The notes beneath the pieces were generated by a model, which saw only the letters and a program-made list of their open reading frames with translations, searched no databases and was not told the DNA's origin. This document shows, one piece after another, positions 11,034-22,719 of a DNA stretch of 64,000 nt. Position 1 is the first letter of the stretch. Every line of letters begins with the position of its first letter. The stretch spans positions 124,001 through 188,000 of the forward strand of contig CANPUZ010000052.1 in the NCBI GenBank assembly GCA_947579665.1, given 5' to 3'. The DNA comes from Sympetrum striolatum (Eukaryota > Arthropoda > Insecta > Odonata > Libellulidae). Position numbers and translations under genes: made by a program.

Positions 11034-11490
11034 ATTTTATTTATTTATTTATCTGTAAGTATCAACAAACAGCAGAACGCGAATTACAGTTGACAAAATA
11101 ACTATAAGCAAGGAAAAACCGTCAATCAGTGAGAACAAAATATAACAAAAAATCAACAACATAGAATTAATTTGAATGATGAATAAAATTATGAAAAGTC
11201 AATCTCTTGCAACCATATTTTGGATGGATTTAAGAGGAGAGAAGAAGTGAACGTTGGAAGAAAGGGAGTTGATGGAAAAAGAGTGATCGTTTTACAGTTG
11301 ATGGAGTGCTCAGAGAGAAGGTATCGGATAGGCGAGTTGTTCCCGAAGGAACTCGGAAAGAGAGGAAAGGAGAATTGATTCTGCAGTTAATTAAATTATA
11401 CAGGAAGGAGATGTCGGAGGCTTTGATAGATTGAGGTGATTTAGAAGATGAGCTTTAGGCATGTGTTTGCAAGAAGGCGCTCGAAAACAG
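11034..11490 (-). pseudogene. LINE 3' fragment with (AAAT)n tail
   Basis: The plus strand shows a TTTATTTATTTATTT tract at 11037-11053, which reads as an (AAAT)n tail on the minus strand. Upstream of it on that strand a frame gives FRVPSGTTRLSDTF, similar to the C-terminal tail of jockey-like LINE ORF2 proteins. Only the last few hundred bases remain. Confidence 0.4.
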
Positions 11491-13084
11491 ACTATTTTTG
11501 GGTCCTCCTGATCCACCCACTCGGACCCTGAGGCCCTTTCCTTGCTTTCCCACAAGCAACCTGAACAAAATGCAAAAAATGAGTAAATTTACTCATATAT
11601 ATGTTAATTTCAGTACGTGTCAATCTTTGGAGATGTACTCATGTGTTTATCAATTATAGGAGATACGAAAAACTTAATTTTAAATAAATTTTCCTCCTAT
11701 TCTGGCATCTAACTAGAATTTTTTTTGCAATTTCAAGGTTTCTTGCCAAACTTTTGAGACTTAAAGGCAAAAACTCTCTCTCGAAAAAGATAGCACAGTG
11801 GAAGTCCGTTATAACGAGAGCTGACAAAAATCAGAACAGTACTCATAATAATGTGTTCCCTCTCATTAGACAATTTGGTGCAGTTTCGAATGAAAACAAA
11901 TCCCACAGGTGGACGCCAATAAAACGGAAACTCAATTCAAACTGCTGACTAGAGGGATCATCGCCAAAAAGAAACAAGATACAAGAGGATAAGATATAGG
12001 AGACGGACTATTTTTAAAAAGAAGTTTAAGACATAATTGAGATTGGAGAGATTAGAATCGGAAGACATGGTGCATATTGGAGAAGTGAGAAGAGGAAGAA
12101 CGCAGCTTGAGATGTAGGTGCAAAGAGAGAGTAGAGATTATCATTATATATTGCAATTTTTATAATGATTGTTGACAAGTCCAGTAGATGCTGTTTCAAC
12201 ATTTTTAAAATTCATATTTTACTTGAAACTAATTCACAGCCCTGTTTCTAATTTATAATAATTCATGATTATATTTTATATTTTTATAATCATTCATTAC
12301 TTTTATTTCTGCAAATTTATATGTTATCCAGTTGGGTTATTGTATAGATCCATATAAGTAGAGGTGTTTGAAAATGTTTTAATTTTTTCAGAAATTTGTT
12401 CATTTGAAAACCAAATTGCAGTGTTTTGTGTTTTTATTACGTTTCCTAAATTTGGTATTACTAATTTTCACTGTCTCATTTCAGCAAAGGAATAATATTA
12501 GGCACTCCTTAGCATAAACATTAAAAGCATTGGAAATATTATTAACTGTATATTATACAAAATATTAAATTAATGTTAATGAAAATTTATTTTTAAATGT
12601 GCTGTTTACACCTAAGGAAAATGCTTTCACTTGTTTAGATCAATAAAACATGATATTGACATGATAGATGATAGGAAAAAACATTTCTTAACGGAATTAG
12701 GCGACATTTTGTAATAATCCATAATGGAATGAAAGTTTTGTGAATTTATTGCAAAAGATCAAAGCTAAATTAAGCAAAGATGTCACGAGTGATCAAAAAT
12801 ATGACAAAAAATACGTAAATAATACAATTATATATTGTACATTTATTTAAATAATACCCAAATTACATTTCCCTCTCTTACAAATGATGAATGATGCAAC
12901 AATCACCAAAATCCGTGCTGTCAAATTAGCATTACTTTGCTAAATCAGCCAAAATTCTTGTTATTTGTTGGTTTTATCGCTTATTGCAAAAACAAACACC
13001 TCTACATTTAAGTATTGTTTTAATTAATAGTTTCATAAATTAATGTTGCCAACTAACCTTGCGACTAACTGTCACAGTATTGCA
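11491..13084. other. Unassigned AT-rich region
   Basis: No coding similarity or paired termini were recognised. Short open frames such as 11754-11948 have no recognisable domain. Confidence 0.4.
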
Positions 13085-13638
13085 AAATAAAAAAAATCTG
13101 ATGTGGCCAGCACATGACTTTCTCCATATAGAAGATGTAAATATTTATCTACGACAGTATTTTCGAACTCTATATTCAATCTAAACTTGGAAGATAAGTG
13201 ATTAATTTATATATTAATATTTATTAAGTCACAAACATTATAAATAATGTTTTTCGGGACAAGTTCGATGAAAAATGATGAAATGGCCTTTCGCCCCAGT
13301 GCACCTACAAAGTACATAATCATTAACTTCCGGTTTATCAGTATTTCACGATTAACTCCTTATCAACCGGTGATACAAAAATATTTTAAATTCAAAAGTT
13401 ATAGTAAAAGACATTACCTAAAATTTTTATAAGGTATACAATGTACCTATATATCATATTATATATATATACGGAGATATTGTGAAAACCGGAAATGAGC
13501 TTTGAAGAATGAAGCTCGACTTAACCGATTTACTCCAAAAACTTATCAACTCTGACAGCACACACCACAGTACTATAAATGAAGTTTGGTATTGATACGA
13601 CTAATAGTTTTCACGTTAGAGCGCCCACAAGCACAGAC

Positions 13639-13692
<54 letters not shown>

Positions 13693-13835
13693 ACAGACAT
13701 CATTCCGAAAATGGTCAAAACGTGTTCTAGGGACCCCAAAACATGTATTTCCGTTGAAATCTCGAAGTCGATTTTTTTCATGAAAACAATACTTTCTCTA
13801 TACTTCGTATTTGGAGAAAGTAATAATTGAGTAAA
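13085..13835 (+). mobile_element. Repeat X with terminal ACTTTCTC hairpin, first copy
   Basis: It starts near CAGCACATGACTTTCTCCA and ends TTTGGAGAAAGTAATAA, giving about 10-bp inverted termini. It is repeated at 14445-15165 with the same order of segments, including a CA-rich microsatellite and an ACGTGTTCTAGGGACCCCAA stretch. No transposase is visible; a non-autonomous DNA element is an inference. Confidence 0.6.
13641..13693 (+). repeat. (CATA)n/(CA)n microsatellite
   Basis: Tetranucleotide CATA units run into a CA dinucleotide tract. A shorter CA tract occupies the same place in the second copy at about 15000-15032. Confidence 0.9.
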
Positions 13836-14285
13836 AATCCATTGCAAAAATCCTTATAAAGCAAAATTTTTTTTTAAATATCTTTTGATAATTTCTGATA
13901 TATCAAAGAAAATACGAATCCATGGCAACTGAGTGGAAGACAATTCTGTGTGTCACAACTGAGCGCTACGACAACACGAACTTTAAGTGAAAGCAATCAA
14001 TGAGGAAAATAGATTCAAACATGCCTGCACCCCCTGCCATGCACCAAAAGGTAGCTTATGGTGACCATACATAGACTTATTCAACTTTCGATGAATCAAT
14101 TACCAATTTGATACATTCTTCTGACTTAGTCTATATCAAGATAAAACTATTACTGCCTTGAAATTAGCGAATGATTAGTATTGTAATTATTGACGTAAGT
14201 TGACCTGTTAAATTTTGAATAATTCCAGGTGATAAATGCTCCAGTAACATGATGCAGAATGATTTGCTTTTGGTGTAAGATACTG
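13836..14285. other. Unassigned sequence
   Basis: I see no coding or repeat signal here apart from generic AT-richness. Confidence 0.4.
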
Positions 14286-14444
14286 TAGAGAAAAATTGGT
14301 CTAATTGGACATACTGACATTCGTTTTTTCTAAGTATCCTTGGTGCAACTTTAGACGATTCAAAGCATCTCTCATGAGAAATACAAGTAAAGTTCGTTTT
14401 GATCGATTGCAGACATTTTTCTTTTGCGGAATTAAATAAAAAAA

Positions 14445-15165
14445 ATCTGATGTCGCCAGCACATGACTTTCTCCATATATAAGATGTAAATATTTATCTA
14501 CGACAGTATTTTCGAACTCTTTATTTTATCTAAACTTGGAAGATGAGTGATTAATTTATATATTATTATCTTTGACGTCACAAACATTATAAATAATGTT
14601 TTTCGGGACATGCTCGATGAAAAAAGATGAAATTGGCCTTTCGCCCATTGAGCCCAGAGCGCCCACAAAGTACATAATCAGCAACTTCCGGTTTATCAGT
14701 ATTTCATGAATAACTCCTAAGCAATCAGTTATACAAAAATATGTTTTCTACAAAAGTTATAGTAAATTGTATTTTCTAAAACGTTTGTAAATAATAGTAT
14801 ATACCTAAATATCATATTTATGGAGATATTTTGAAAACCGGAAATGAGCTTTGAAGAATGAAGCTCGACTTCCGGTTGACCGATTCACTCCAAAAACTAA
14901 TCAACTCTAAAAACACCAACCAAAGTACTATATATGAAATTTGGTATTGATATCACCAATAGTTTTCACGTTAGAGCGCCCACAAGCACAGACACACATT
15001 CATACACACACACACACACATACACACACAGACATCATTCCGAAAATGGTTAAAACGTGTTCTAGGGACCCCAAAACATGTATTTCCGTTGAAATCTCGA
15101 AGTCGAATTTTTTCATGAAAACAATACTTTCTCTATACTTCGTACATAGAGAAAGTAATAATGGT
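14445..15165 (+). mobile_element. Repeat X, second copy
   Basis: It is nearly collinear with 13085-13835. Its right end forms a perfect 12-bp hairpin (TACTTTCTCTAT ... ATAGAGAAAGTA). The divergence between the copies is mostly point changes and microsatellite length. Confidence 0.65.
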
Positions 15166-15254
15166 CATACAAAAAGAGAAAATTACCAAAACATATTGAG
15201 TAAAAATTGATATTTCAGTTATTGTACTCGAATATCGTACTCGAGTCAAAATTG

Positions 15255-16830
15255 TTGAACTATATTGCTTGTGGTGTCTTCTGTGGTCCAATTTGTAAAT
15301 AAGTTTGTAACGATATTTTTAAAAGCTATTGTTGGTTTGAGTTATGTAAATTGTGTGGAAATTGGTGGAAGTGGTTTTGTGTTGGTGGCGCTGGGGTGCC
15401 AGCAGACAGGCTACCAGTGACAGTGCGTGTAGGATGACTTTCAAAAACTATTTAAATGACGGTAATCGCAAGAAAAAGGACACTCGCTAGACAATCAAGC
15501 TGCTTGGAGGATCGCGTACAGCCGCCGAGGTCATTACCGGCCAGCCCCGACACCTCGAGGAGAAAACGGCAGAGGACGAAGAGTGCAACGAGTGATCCAC
15601 GGATTTGGTATTAGAAATAGAGCGGCTCCTAATTGGAGACCAAATTGTAATTGGCAAATTGGTAAATCAAATAATAAATTGTGTCTCAGGTATAATTTGG
15701 ATCCTAAATCTTTTTTTCCAGAACTTACGCTCGACTAGTCATTGCGCGGTGGGGCAGTGGTGTCCTCCATCGCCGAACTCGGGGACCCAATATTAAATTG
15801 CATCTACATCTACATTAATACCCTGCAAGCCGCCTTTCGGCGTGTGGCAGGGGGTGTAAACACCAGTTGATTCTAAACTACCTCCTTATTCGGTTATTGT
15901 CACATATTGTTCGTGGAAAGAATGAATCTCTAAAACGATTCGTCCTAGCATCTATTTCTCTTAACTTACGGTCATTATCGGATTGACCGAGGTAGCAGGG
16001 GGGTTGCATGATACCGATTGTATCTTCGGAAAATGTAGTTTCCCTGAATTTATTAAGCAATCGCAGCCTAGCTTCCAATCTCCTTTCTTTCAAGGATTCC
16101 CAACCTACGTCTGAGAGCATTTTTGTAACGCTTGCTTTTTTATCGTAGCATTTCTTAACAAAACGAACCGCTTTACGCTGCACTTTCTCGAGTTCGCGAG
16201 TACACGTTTCATCCGCCATATACTTGCCGCATATTCCAGAAGGGGTCTGACCAAGGTAAAATAACATCGCTCTCTCACCTTTTCATCGCATTTACCGACA
16301 ATACGCTTTACAAAGCCTTTTACTTGCTTTGCCGCAGATTTTTCGAATATGCGTGCTCCAATTTAAGTTATTAGTAATGTTGATCCCGAGATATTCAACT
16401 GAATCTACTACTTTGATACTAATTCCATTAATTTTGTACCGGTGATTTGGACGAAATTTTTTCTTTTCGAAGAAATTAACTACGGAGCATTTACCTACAT
16501 TAATATCTAATTCCCATTTTTCGCACCACCTTTGGACGAGGACTAAATCGTTTGAGAGAGATGTTTATTTTTGTGAGATGTGGGGGACGAATAATTTGTT
16601 CCGTTACAAGTTCCAATTGTATCTTCCTTTTAATTATTTAATTTAAGAAGTAAGAGACATCAGGCTATTCCAAAATTAACAACAAAAACTAAGTATATAT
16701 AGTCTTTGTTGCTAATGTTGGAATAACCTGGTGTCTCATACTTCTTAAATTAAATAATTAAAAGGAATATACAATTGGAACTTATTTACGAATTGGACCA
16801 CAGAAGATACTACAAGCAATATAGTTCAAC
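15255..16830. mobile_element. Long inverted-repeat (foldback-like) element, left arm interrupted
   Basis: The right arm (about 16700-16830) ends TGCAAGC-AATATAGTTCAAC-type sequence that is the reverse complement of 15255-15310 joined to about 16610-16690. The original element was therefore a near-perfect palindrome of about 150-bp arms, and 15313-16605 was inserted in the left arm. The inner join is flanked by TTGTAACG and CGTTACAA, which could be inverted ends of the insert. Flanks of the palindrome share AAAATT. Confidence 0.55.
15801..16550 (-). pseudogene. LINE (jockey-like) reverse transcriptase C-terminal fragment
   Basis: On the minus strand from 16550 the frame reads DLVLVQRWCEKWELDINVGK, VDSVEYLGINITNNLNWSTH and IRKICGKASKRLC. 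It shifts near 16290 and continues as VQRKAVRFVKKCYDKKASVT, GWESLKERRLEARLRLLNKF and so on to a stop at about 15878. The 3' UTR forms CTGCCACACGCCGAAAGGCG and GCTTGCAGGG and ends in a GTAGATGTAGATGC tail at 15801. This is the thumb and C-terminal region of a non-LTR ORF2, 5'-truncated and frameshifted. Confidence 0.85.
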
Positions 16831-17005
16831 AAAAATTGAGAGAATTAAGACAAATACTGAAGAAAAATTTGTGTGATTATGTGGCATAAACAATTCCCTA
16901 ACAACAAAGATGATTGTTGGACTCTCGTACGAATACGTGGGAAATATAATACAAAATGTATTGGGAAGAAGTGCCGACATTTTACGACAATTAAAATATA
17001 AGTAA

Positions 17006-17630
17006 ACTCTGTAAACTGAAACTGATCTACATATATTTATAAATAATATCACCTTCAATAAGGCTGGCAGGGACCCACATACACACAGCAATAACAACAA
17101 AGGACATAGAAAATACAGGGAAAAACCAAAGAAGCAAGTATTGTAAAGGTATGCGTTAAAATGGGAGATAGTTCTTACCCCAAAAATAAAGTGAGGAATC
17201 CTTATTTTGGAATGTTAACGAACAACCACACTTCTAAGTATCACGTCGAAGCACATTTTCTGGATGATTCAACACTTCTCGAGAGGCCAAAACAAGATGA
17301 ATGTTTGGATATAAATATTCCAGTGCGTGCTTCATTTCCTTAGCCAGTCTTATCACCCACTTCCTCCCTCCAAAGATTACTTCCTCTCGAAGTTGCGAAA
17401 CGTTCTTAAGGTTGATAATGCTGTAATTGGCTCGTCACAAGATAAAAGCATACGCACACTCATTTTCAAAGGGGAATTCGAAAGAACCATATGATAGAGT
17501 GTTTCTATTTAAATTAGAAGCAAGTTTAGTTTTAGAAGTTTGGCTGCAGTCAAGCTATACTTCCTGACTGATAGCATTTCCTATTCTGGCATTAGATTAT
17601 CTGTTATATATAGCTGATTCATCCAGATAT
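17006..17630. other. Unassigned sequence
   Basis: An open frame at 17161-17343 has no recognisable domain. I cannot assign this stretch. Confidence 0.4.
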
Positions 17631-17631
17631 C

Positions 17632-18463
17632 CATTATATATAGATGCTTCTCCGGATTCATTCATATATATAGATACGTATATAGATAGATAGGATACTA
17701 ATTCACAGGCTAAACCACAAGCGTCATTGACTTGAAATTTTTACGATGTATTGGCCATAACATGTAACCACCAGAAAAATTGCAATTTTGATCCTCAGTG
17801 TCATGGGTTTGTTTCCAGAGGGCCCCAAAGTCGCGATTTTTGCCATTTAAAAGCATTGCTTCGAATTTCGGGAATTTTTTAAAAATACTTCCCCGATAGC
17901 TAGAGAATCAAAACTCTACGAGCCTATATATATGGTCATGATCTATCGAAAACACAAATGACTTTCACTGAAGATATCCTGGGTTCGATGCTAGGACGAT
18001 GCAAATATCTGCCCTTTAAAATACATGGGAGTAGTTTTTCATTAATTTATTTGATGCTTTTATCGAAATGATAGGAAGTTTGTTATTGGCTGGAAGATGT
18101 ATGGTAACAATTGGTTCAAGAAAAAAAATTTCATAAGCCCGTACTATTCCTGGGTTCGATGCCAGAGCACATTAACATATCTCTCATAAGGAATATAAGG
18201 GAAAAGTAAGACGTCGGTTGAGGCAGTTGCAGCTAACATTTCTGCTTGAGTTTTCAAAAATAGTTAGAGAAGGTAATTCTTTGTTGTTCTGCATAGTAAT
18301 TATTACCAGGAAGACTCGGGTTCGATGCCGGACGGAGAAATTGCAGCGAATTTGATGAATATTTTCAATACTTTTTCTACTTTTGATGACCCTCTGGATA
18401 TGATGTTGACTTGAAATTTGTGTTATTAACATGCTTGCAAAATGCAAGGAACATTTTACTCGT
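17632..18463 (+). repeat. T-arm repeat copy F
   Basis: The terminal module at 17642 is followed by T-arm motifs at about 17806 (GGTTTGTTTCC, degraded), 17984, 18154 and 18319. The hairpin is altered (CTTGCAAAATGCAAGG) before ACTCGTA. A second, incomplete module remnant (GATTCATCCAGATATCC) lies just upstream. Confidence 0.82.
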
Positions 18464-18761
18464 ATCTAAATATATACCGCTCATGCCGGTGTATGAGTTG
18501 ACCCATAAAAGTTTGAGGTGAATTTTAGGTTTTACTTGATGTTCAGCGTATAAGTCGACCCAAAAAAAAAGGCAACACCAATTCCCCAGCTCTATTTTAT
18601 GTAAAAAAAAACTACAGTATTCATAAATATATGCGATAGCTTAAGGAATATTTACCACATAAGATTAAGACGCTAGAATTGTTTCTTTCAGCTGCCATGT
18701 CAACTTCTCGCCTCTGCTTAACTATTACACAAGTTTCTTTCATTGGTATCACTCAGGCTAC

Positions 18762-20760
18762 TAGAGGTCTGCATGGGCCAGGAAAGCAAGCAGTCAATCG
18801 GGCTTGTGACCATGGAAAATTCAGGAAGGAGAGAATTATTCGTTCTTGAAGATGGTTAGTTTCTTGCATATCGGAAAAAGCCTCTTAAAGTTGTAACGCA
18901 ATGCTTAAACAAAATGCTCGGTCTTTGTGAAGGATTAAAAAATATATTTGTTCTCAATTCACAACAATTTATTACAGCGTGATTAATGGAAAGTTCGGGC
19001 TCTGGTGGGGTTTGAGAATGAAAATTAATATCAAGGTTCGGACCGGGTAGGGCTCAACGACAAACGGGTCAGGGGGGCTATTCTGTAATTCGTCGGAATC
19101 TAGCACGTCGGAAACAGATTTTTCGGATCCGACGGCAGAAAAATCTGAGCTAACTTTCCGACGAAGCCTTTCTGTGCGATTCTGTGCGCATGTTGGATCG
19201 GAAACTTGACTTTTTCAACGTGAGGCACGGTCGTACCCATATTAGGAGGAGAATCCCGAACACTTCCGAAGGGTACGGTCACTTGCTTCATCTCAGCCAA
19301 CGGAGGGCAAGCAAATAAACACATGAAGGCTGAAACTCTATGTGTAACATTTCCCGGTAGCAGAAGCAACTCATGGAATAAAGATTTAAGTAGCTATAAA
19401 AGGCTCTGGTAGACTTTTGTTGTTTCCTTGTTGAAGCTACGGTGATGAAGGCGTTGTGCAATAATGAAATGACTGTAATTGCATTCGTTAATGTTTATGC
19501 TGTTTGTTTTTAAATATGCTGTACGTAAATATTGCGAACGAAAGGATGGTATTATTTCTGCAACTTAGGGAGTGGAAATATATTCCGCGTTATAAACATG
19601 TACTGCACTTCTTCAAATAGATAAGAATTTGAGAAAAATGTGCACCTCTGAGAATACATTTCCTCAACATTCATCTCCAACAACAATTCTAAATCGGAAA
19701 CAATAATTACTAAAATTCCTGCGTAAGTCGTATAATATTTCTATAGTATCTATAAATATAAAAGTATGACCAGATGGTTATACATTTAATTGAGAGATTC
19801 TAATGCACATGACTTATTATTTAACGAAGATTCAGAAACTCAAGAAAACAAATTCAGACACTCGGCCGACGATGTTAAAGATTTGCAAATTACGAACTTA
19901 GAGCGTTTCCCAACCGGACAGGGATATTCTGAGAGCTTATATTGTGATACTATACTGTGTCATAATAATAAAGGTTAACTGTTTGAGGTGTCCTATCAGT
20001 CTAAGTTTAGTCCTAGGACTGTTACCACAGTAGTAGCGTTTCAGTTGTTGTCGCCCGTTTACATTGGGTTTCTCACAATCAAATAATAATCAAGGTTTAA
20101 ATAGTAAAATTAAATTTCAAAACATCATTCGCTATATAAGTTCGCTCATGCAGAGTTTATTCGGACTTTCCAGTTATAATAATGCTGCTTTACTTATGTA
20201 GAAATTTATATATGCAAATTTGCATCGGGTGTATTATATTAAATATTATATACAAGCATTATGTATAACGTCTACATTTACGAACGATGTTAACTCGATT
20301 GAAGGAAAGTTCCAACTTATAAGACCTTAGGCGGCCGAGGATCTTAAGCGATCTTAACATTTTTTGGTTGACTCATGCACTCAAAATATGCAACGGATTA
20401 CTAGCATACCCCATTATGTTACTAATATAAACTATTTATGGTTATTTACATTAATCATTAAAATATAGCTTAATTTTACATTAAATCCTTTGAAAGATGC
20501 GCGTTACAATAAGCTACATAATTAAGTGCGCATGCGCACGGAATCTGTCCCTCGGCCTCCGACACGATTTATCTGACGGGCAGAATCTGCCGTCTGAAGT
20601 TAGCCCATTTTCCGACACAGAGTGCACAGAATCGCACGGAGGCTCCTCCCACATCGGATTGTGGTACTTTCCGACAATATGGCCGCTTTCCGTGTCGGAA
20701 AGGGGTTGCAGAATAGCCCCCCAGGCATGAGCTGAAATTTTCGGCCCAAGCAGACCTCTA
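18762..20760. mobile_element. hAT-type element with 8-bp target duplication
   Basis: The inverted ends read TAGAGGTCTGCATGGGCC and GGCCCAAGCAGACCTCTA, and both sides carry CAGGCTAC (18754-18761 and 20761-20768). No transposase is recognised, and most of its length is the Harbinger-like insertion within it. Confidence 0.88.
19073..20721. mobile_element. Harbinger-like element inside the hAT
   Basis: The inverted ends are GGGGGCTATTCTG and CAGAATAGCCCCC, flanked by a CAG trinucleotide on both sides. Subterminal regions are rich in TCCGAC/GTCGGA motifs in opposite orientations. Open frames at 19100-19369 (minus) and 19790-19978 (plus) have no recognised domain. Assignment to PIF/Harbinger rests only on the 3-bp duplication and the G-rich ends. 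Confidence 0.55.
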
Positions 20761-20889
20761 CAGGCTACACAAATAAAAATGTGTTATGAAACAGAAACAT
20801 AATGAATTTAAAAATTTATTATAGAAATAATGGTAATGTGGCGTGGTAATATCAATTCACGACAATTCTAAAACAATTTCCATTATCTC

Positions 20890-21390
20890 CTAATGCTAAG
20901 TCGAATCATGAGGTTTAAATAGGATGGGAATCGTTATCGTCAAGACGGATGATATCTAGGTTAAGAGAATGGAATGCATTACCTGGAGAACTTCTCAACC
21001 CAATGCCGGTGAATGTTAAATTTAAAAAATAGGCTTAGAAGATTATAAAATTTAAATTGTTATATGTATGCTTGTATGTATAAGGCATAGTTTTAATCAC
21101 TAGTTATCCTTAGAATAAGAAAATAGTTCCATGTAGAGCAATTAAATACGTAAAAGCCGACTGTATCTGTGTTTGATGGAGGTGCTTGTATATTGTTTAT
21201 ATGACTTGTTTGACATATTGTACTAATTGGGCCTATTGCTAATGTTAAGATGTGTCCACAGGAGGTTTTTCCCTCCTGTCCTTGGACGAATGCCGGACAG
21301 ATTGTATTGTTATATCCCCTCAACTGTTACCACCTGGTATTAATACCAACTTGCAGCGTTTAAATAAATAAATAAACAAAAACAGACCAT
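20890..21390 (+). pseudogene. LINE 3' end fragment
   Basis: The plus strand reads ISRLREWNALPGELLNPMP and VNVKFKK, the W-N-x-L-P C-terminal motif of jockey-like ORF2. A 3' UTR follows and ends in a TAAATAAATAAATAAA tail at 21360-21375. It is 5'-truncated and inserted into the pogo-type element. Confidence 0.7.
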
Positions 21391-21838
21391 GATGTACTTA
21401 TTGATCTTCATTTGTAAAAAGAAAACATCGAAATATATATTACATTTTTGTAAAATAAAAATACATGTGAAGAAATTAATACAATTAGCGAATAATAAAT
21501 GTGTCATATTTATTTTAAAAATATAAAAATGGTATATTAATTTAATTCTTTTACTATGAAAACATGTCATAGCATAACATACTTTCTGCCACTATTATAT
21601 TTCATGGTGAAATTTGTTTTATAAGATATCTACATTAATTAAGCTCACCAAACATCAGTTTCAGTAAGAAATAATTGTGGTGAGTTTGTGTAAAACAAGT
21701 GTAAAGCAGGCAATTTCACTAATTTACCCCTCGGTGATAAAGGGTTATATTTTATGTTCCGCACATAAGACCACCCCTGGTTTTTGAGATTGTTTTAGGC
21801 TTTTTTTATATATTAGTAGCAGTAGCTAGTAATGTAAG

Positions 21839-22559
21839 TCTTATTTATAAAAATGAAATGATGTTCATGACGTCGTCTAAAACTCGAAAACAGCTCGACC
21901 AATTTGAATATATTTTTTTGTTATGTTTGCCTCAGTACGGAGGTGGTTTAGGAAATAAGAAAATTAGGAAAAACCCAAAAGTAATAGCCGAAAAATCAAA
22001 GAAGTATTTCCATAAGAAATGCACCTAAAGTTCATTTTTCTCGCTGCAGGCTTTATTTCATTTGAAAATTTTAATAAGAAATAATAGTCGTACAAAGTCG
22101 AATCAAGCACCTAAAGAAGGGGAATAGAATAAAGATTCTTATTTCGGTCGGGAAATAACGTTAACGATTCAAAATTTCGAGAATTTTGATAAAATGTGTG
22201 AATATTTTATCAAAATTTCGAGGTTGTAAACAACCCATCCCCCTTGACAACGAAGGTGATTGTTGCTTCCAAGTTCGTGTATTTATCCATCAAAATGCAT
22301 TAAGAATATAAGCCAAGTTAAAATTAATCCTAATAATAACTTTATGAGGAAGAAAAAATTGCTTGAGATTTTAACATTTCTGTTACGAACAATATCCTGT
22401 GAAGAATCGCATGGAAAAAGTACGAACATTTAAATTTAAATTTTTTATAATTTTAATTAAAAGTCAGTAGCAACCAAGTTTTATTTACAGCAACGTAATT
22501 GTTTACTGAATTTTTAGTTACAGTTTTAAAACGGTTTTACTCTCTCTCTACTCGAGGAC

Positions 22560-22605
<46 letters not shown>

Positions 22606-22719
22606 ATTTCAGTATTGTAAACTTCTGAAGGTGAGTTCAACAAAGATAACAAAAATATGAGAAATAAAAGAGATACACTAGATAGAATTGGGTGGTACAA
22701 AGTTCACCGTGTCATCTAG
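21839..22719 (+). mobile_element. Helitron-like element, first of a tandem pair
   Basis: The body starts TCTTATTTATAAAAATG and includes CATGACGTCGTCTAAAACTC, familiar from insect Helitrons. The 3' end is CTAG at 22716-22719 with a weak GGTG/CACC hairpin just before it. The 5' boundary is uncertain. Confidence 0.5.
22561..22602 (+). repeat. (TG)n microsatellite
   Basis: About 20 uninterrupted TG units lie inside the Helitron-like element. Confidence 0.95.

Larger units (their letters stand above)
14286..17005 (+). mobile_element. Helitron-like relic interrupted twice
   Basis: Three separated pieces (about 14310-14440, 15170-15250 and 16830-17005) appear in the same order as in the Helitron relic at 3.1-3.4 kb: TAAGTATCCTTGGT, then CGAATATCGTACTCGAGTC, then AAATTTGTGTGATT and AACAATTCCCTAAC. 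The intervening sequences are repeat X and the palindromic element at 15255-16830, so both inserted later. Confidence 0.5.
18475..21830 (+). mobile_element. pogo-type non-autonomous element hosting nested insertions
   Basis: The left end (ATGCCGGTGTATGAGTTGACCC, then GCGTATAAGTCGACCC) and the right end (TTATGTTCCGCACATAAG) match the uninterrupted copy at 51332-51909 segment by segment, including CACATAAGATTAAGA and GATCTTCATTTGTAAAAAG. The interior is split by a hAT at 18762-20760 and a LINE end at about 20890-21390. Confidence 0.7.

Noticed and set aside
13586..13847. Frames rich in TH or CV repeats
   Set aside because: They are readings of the CA microsatellite in repeat X.
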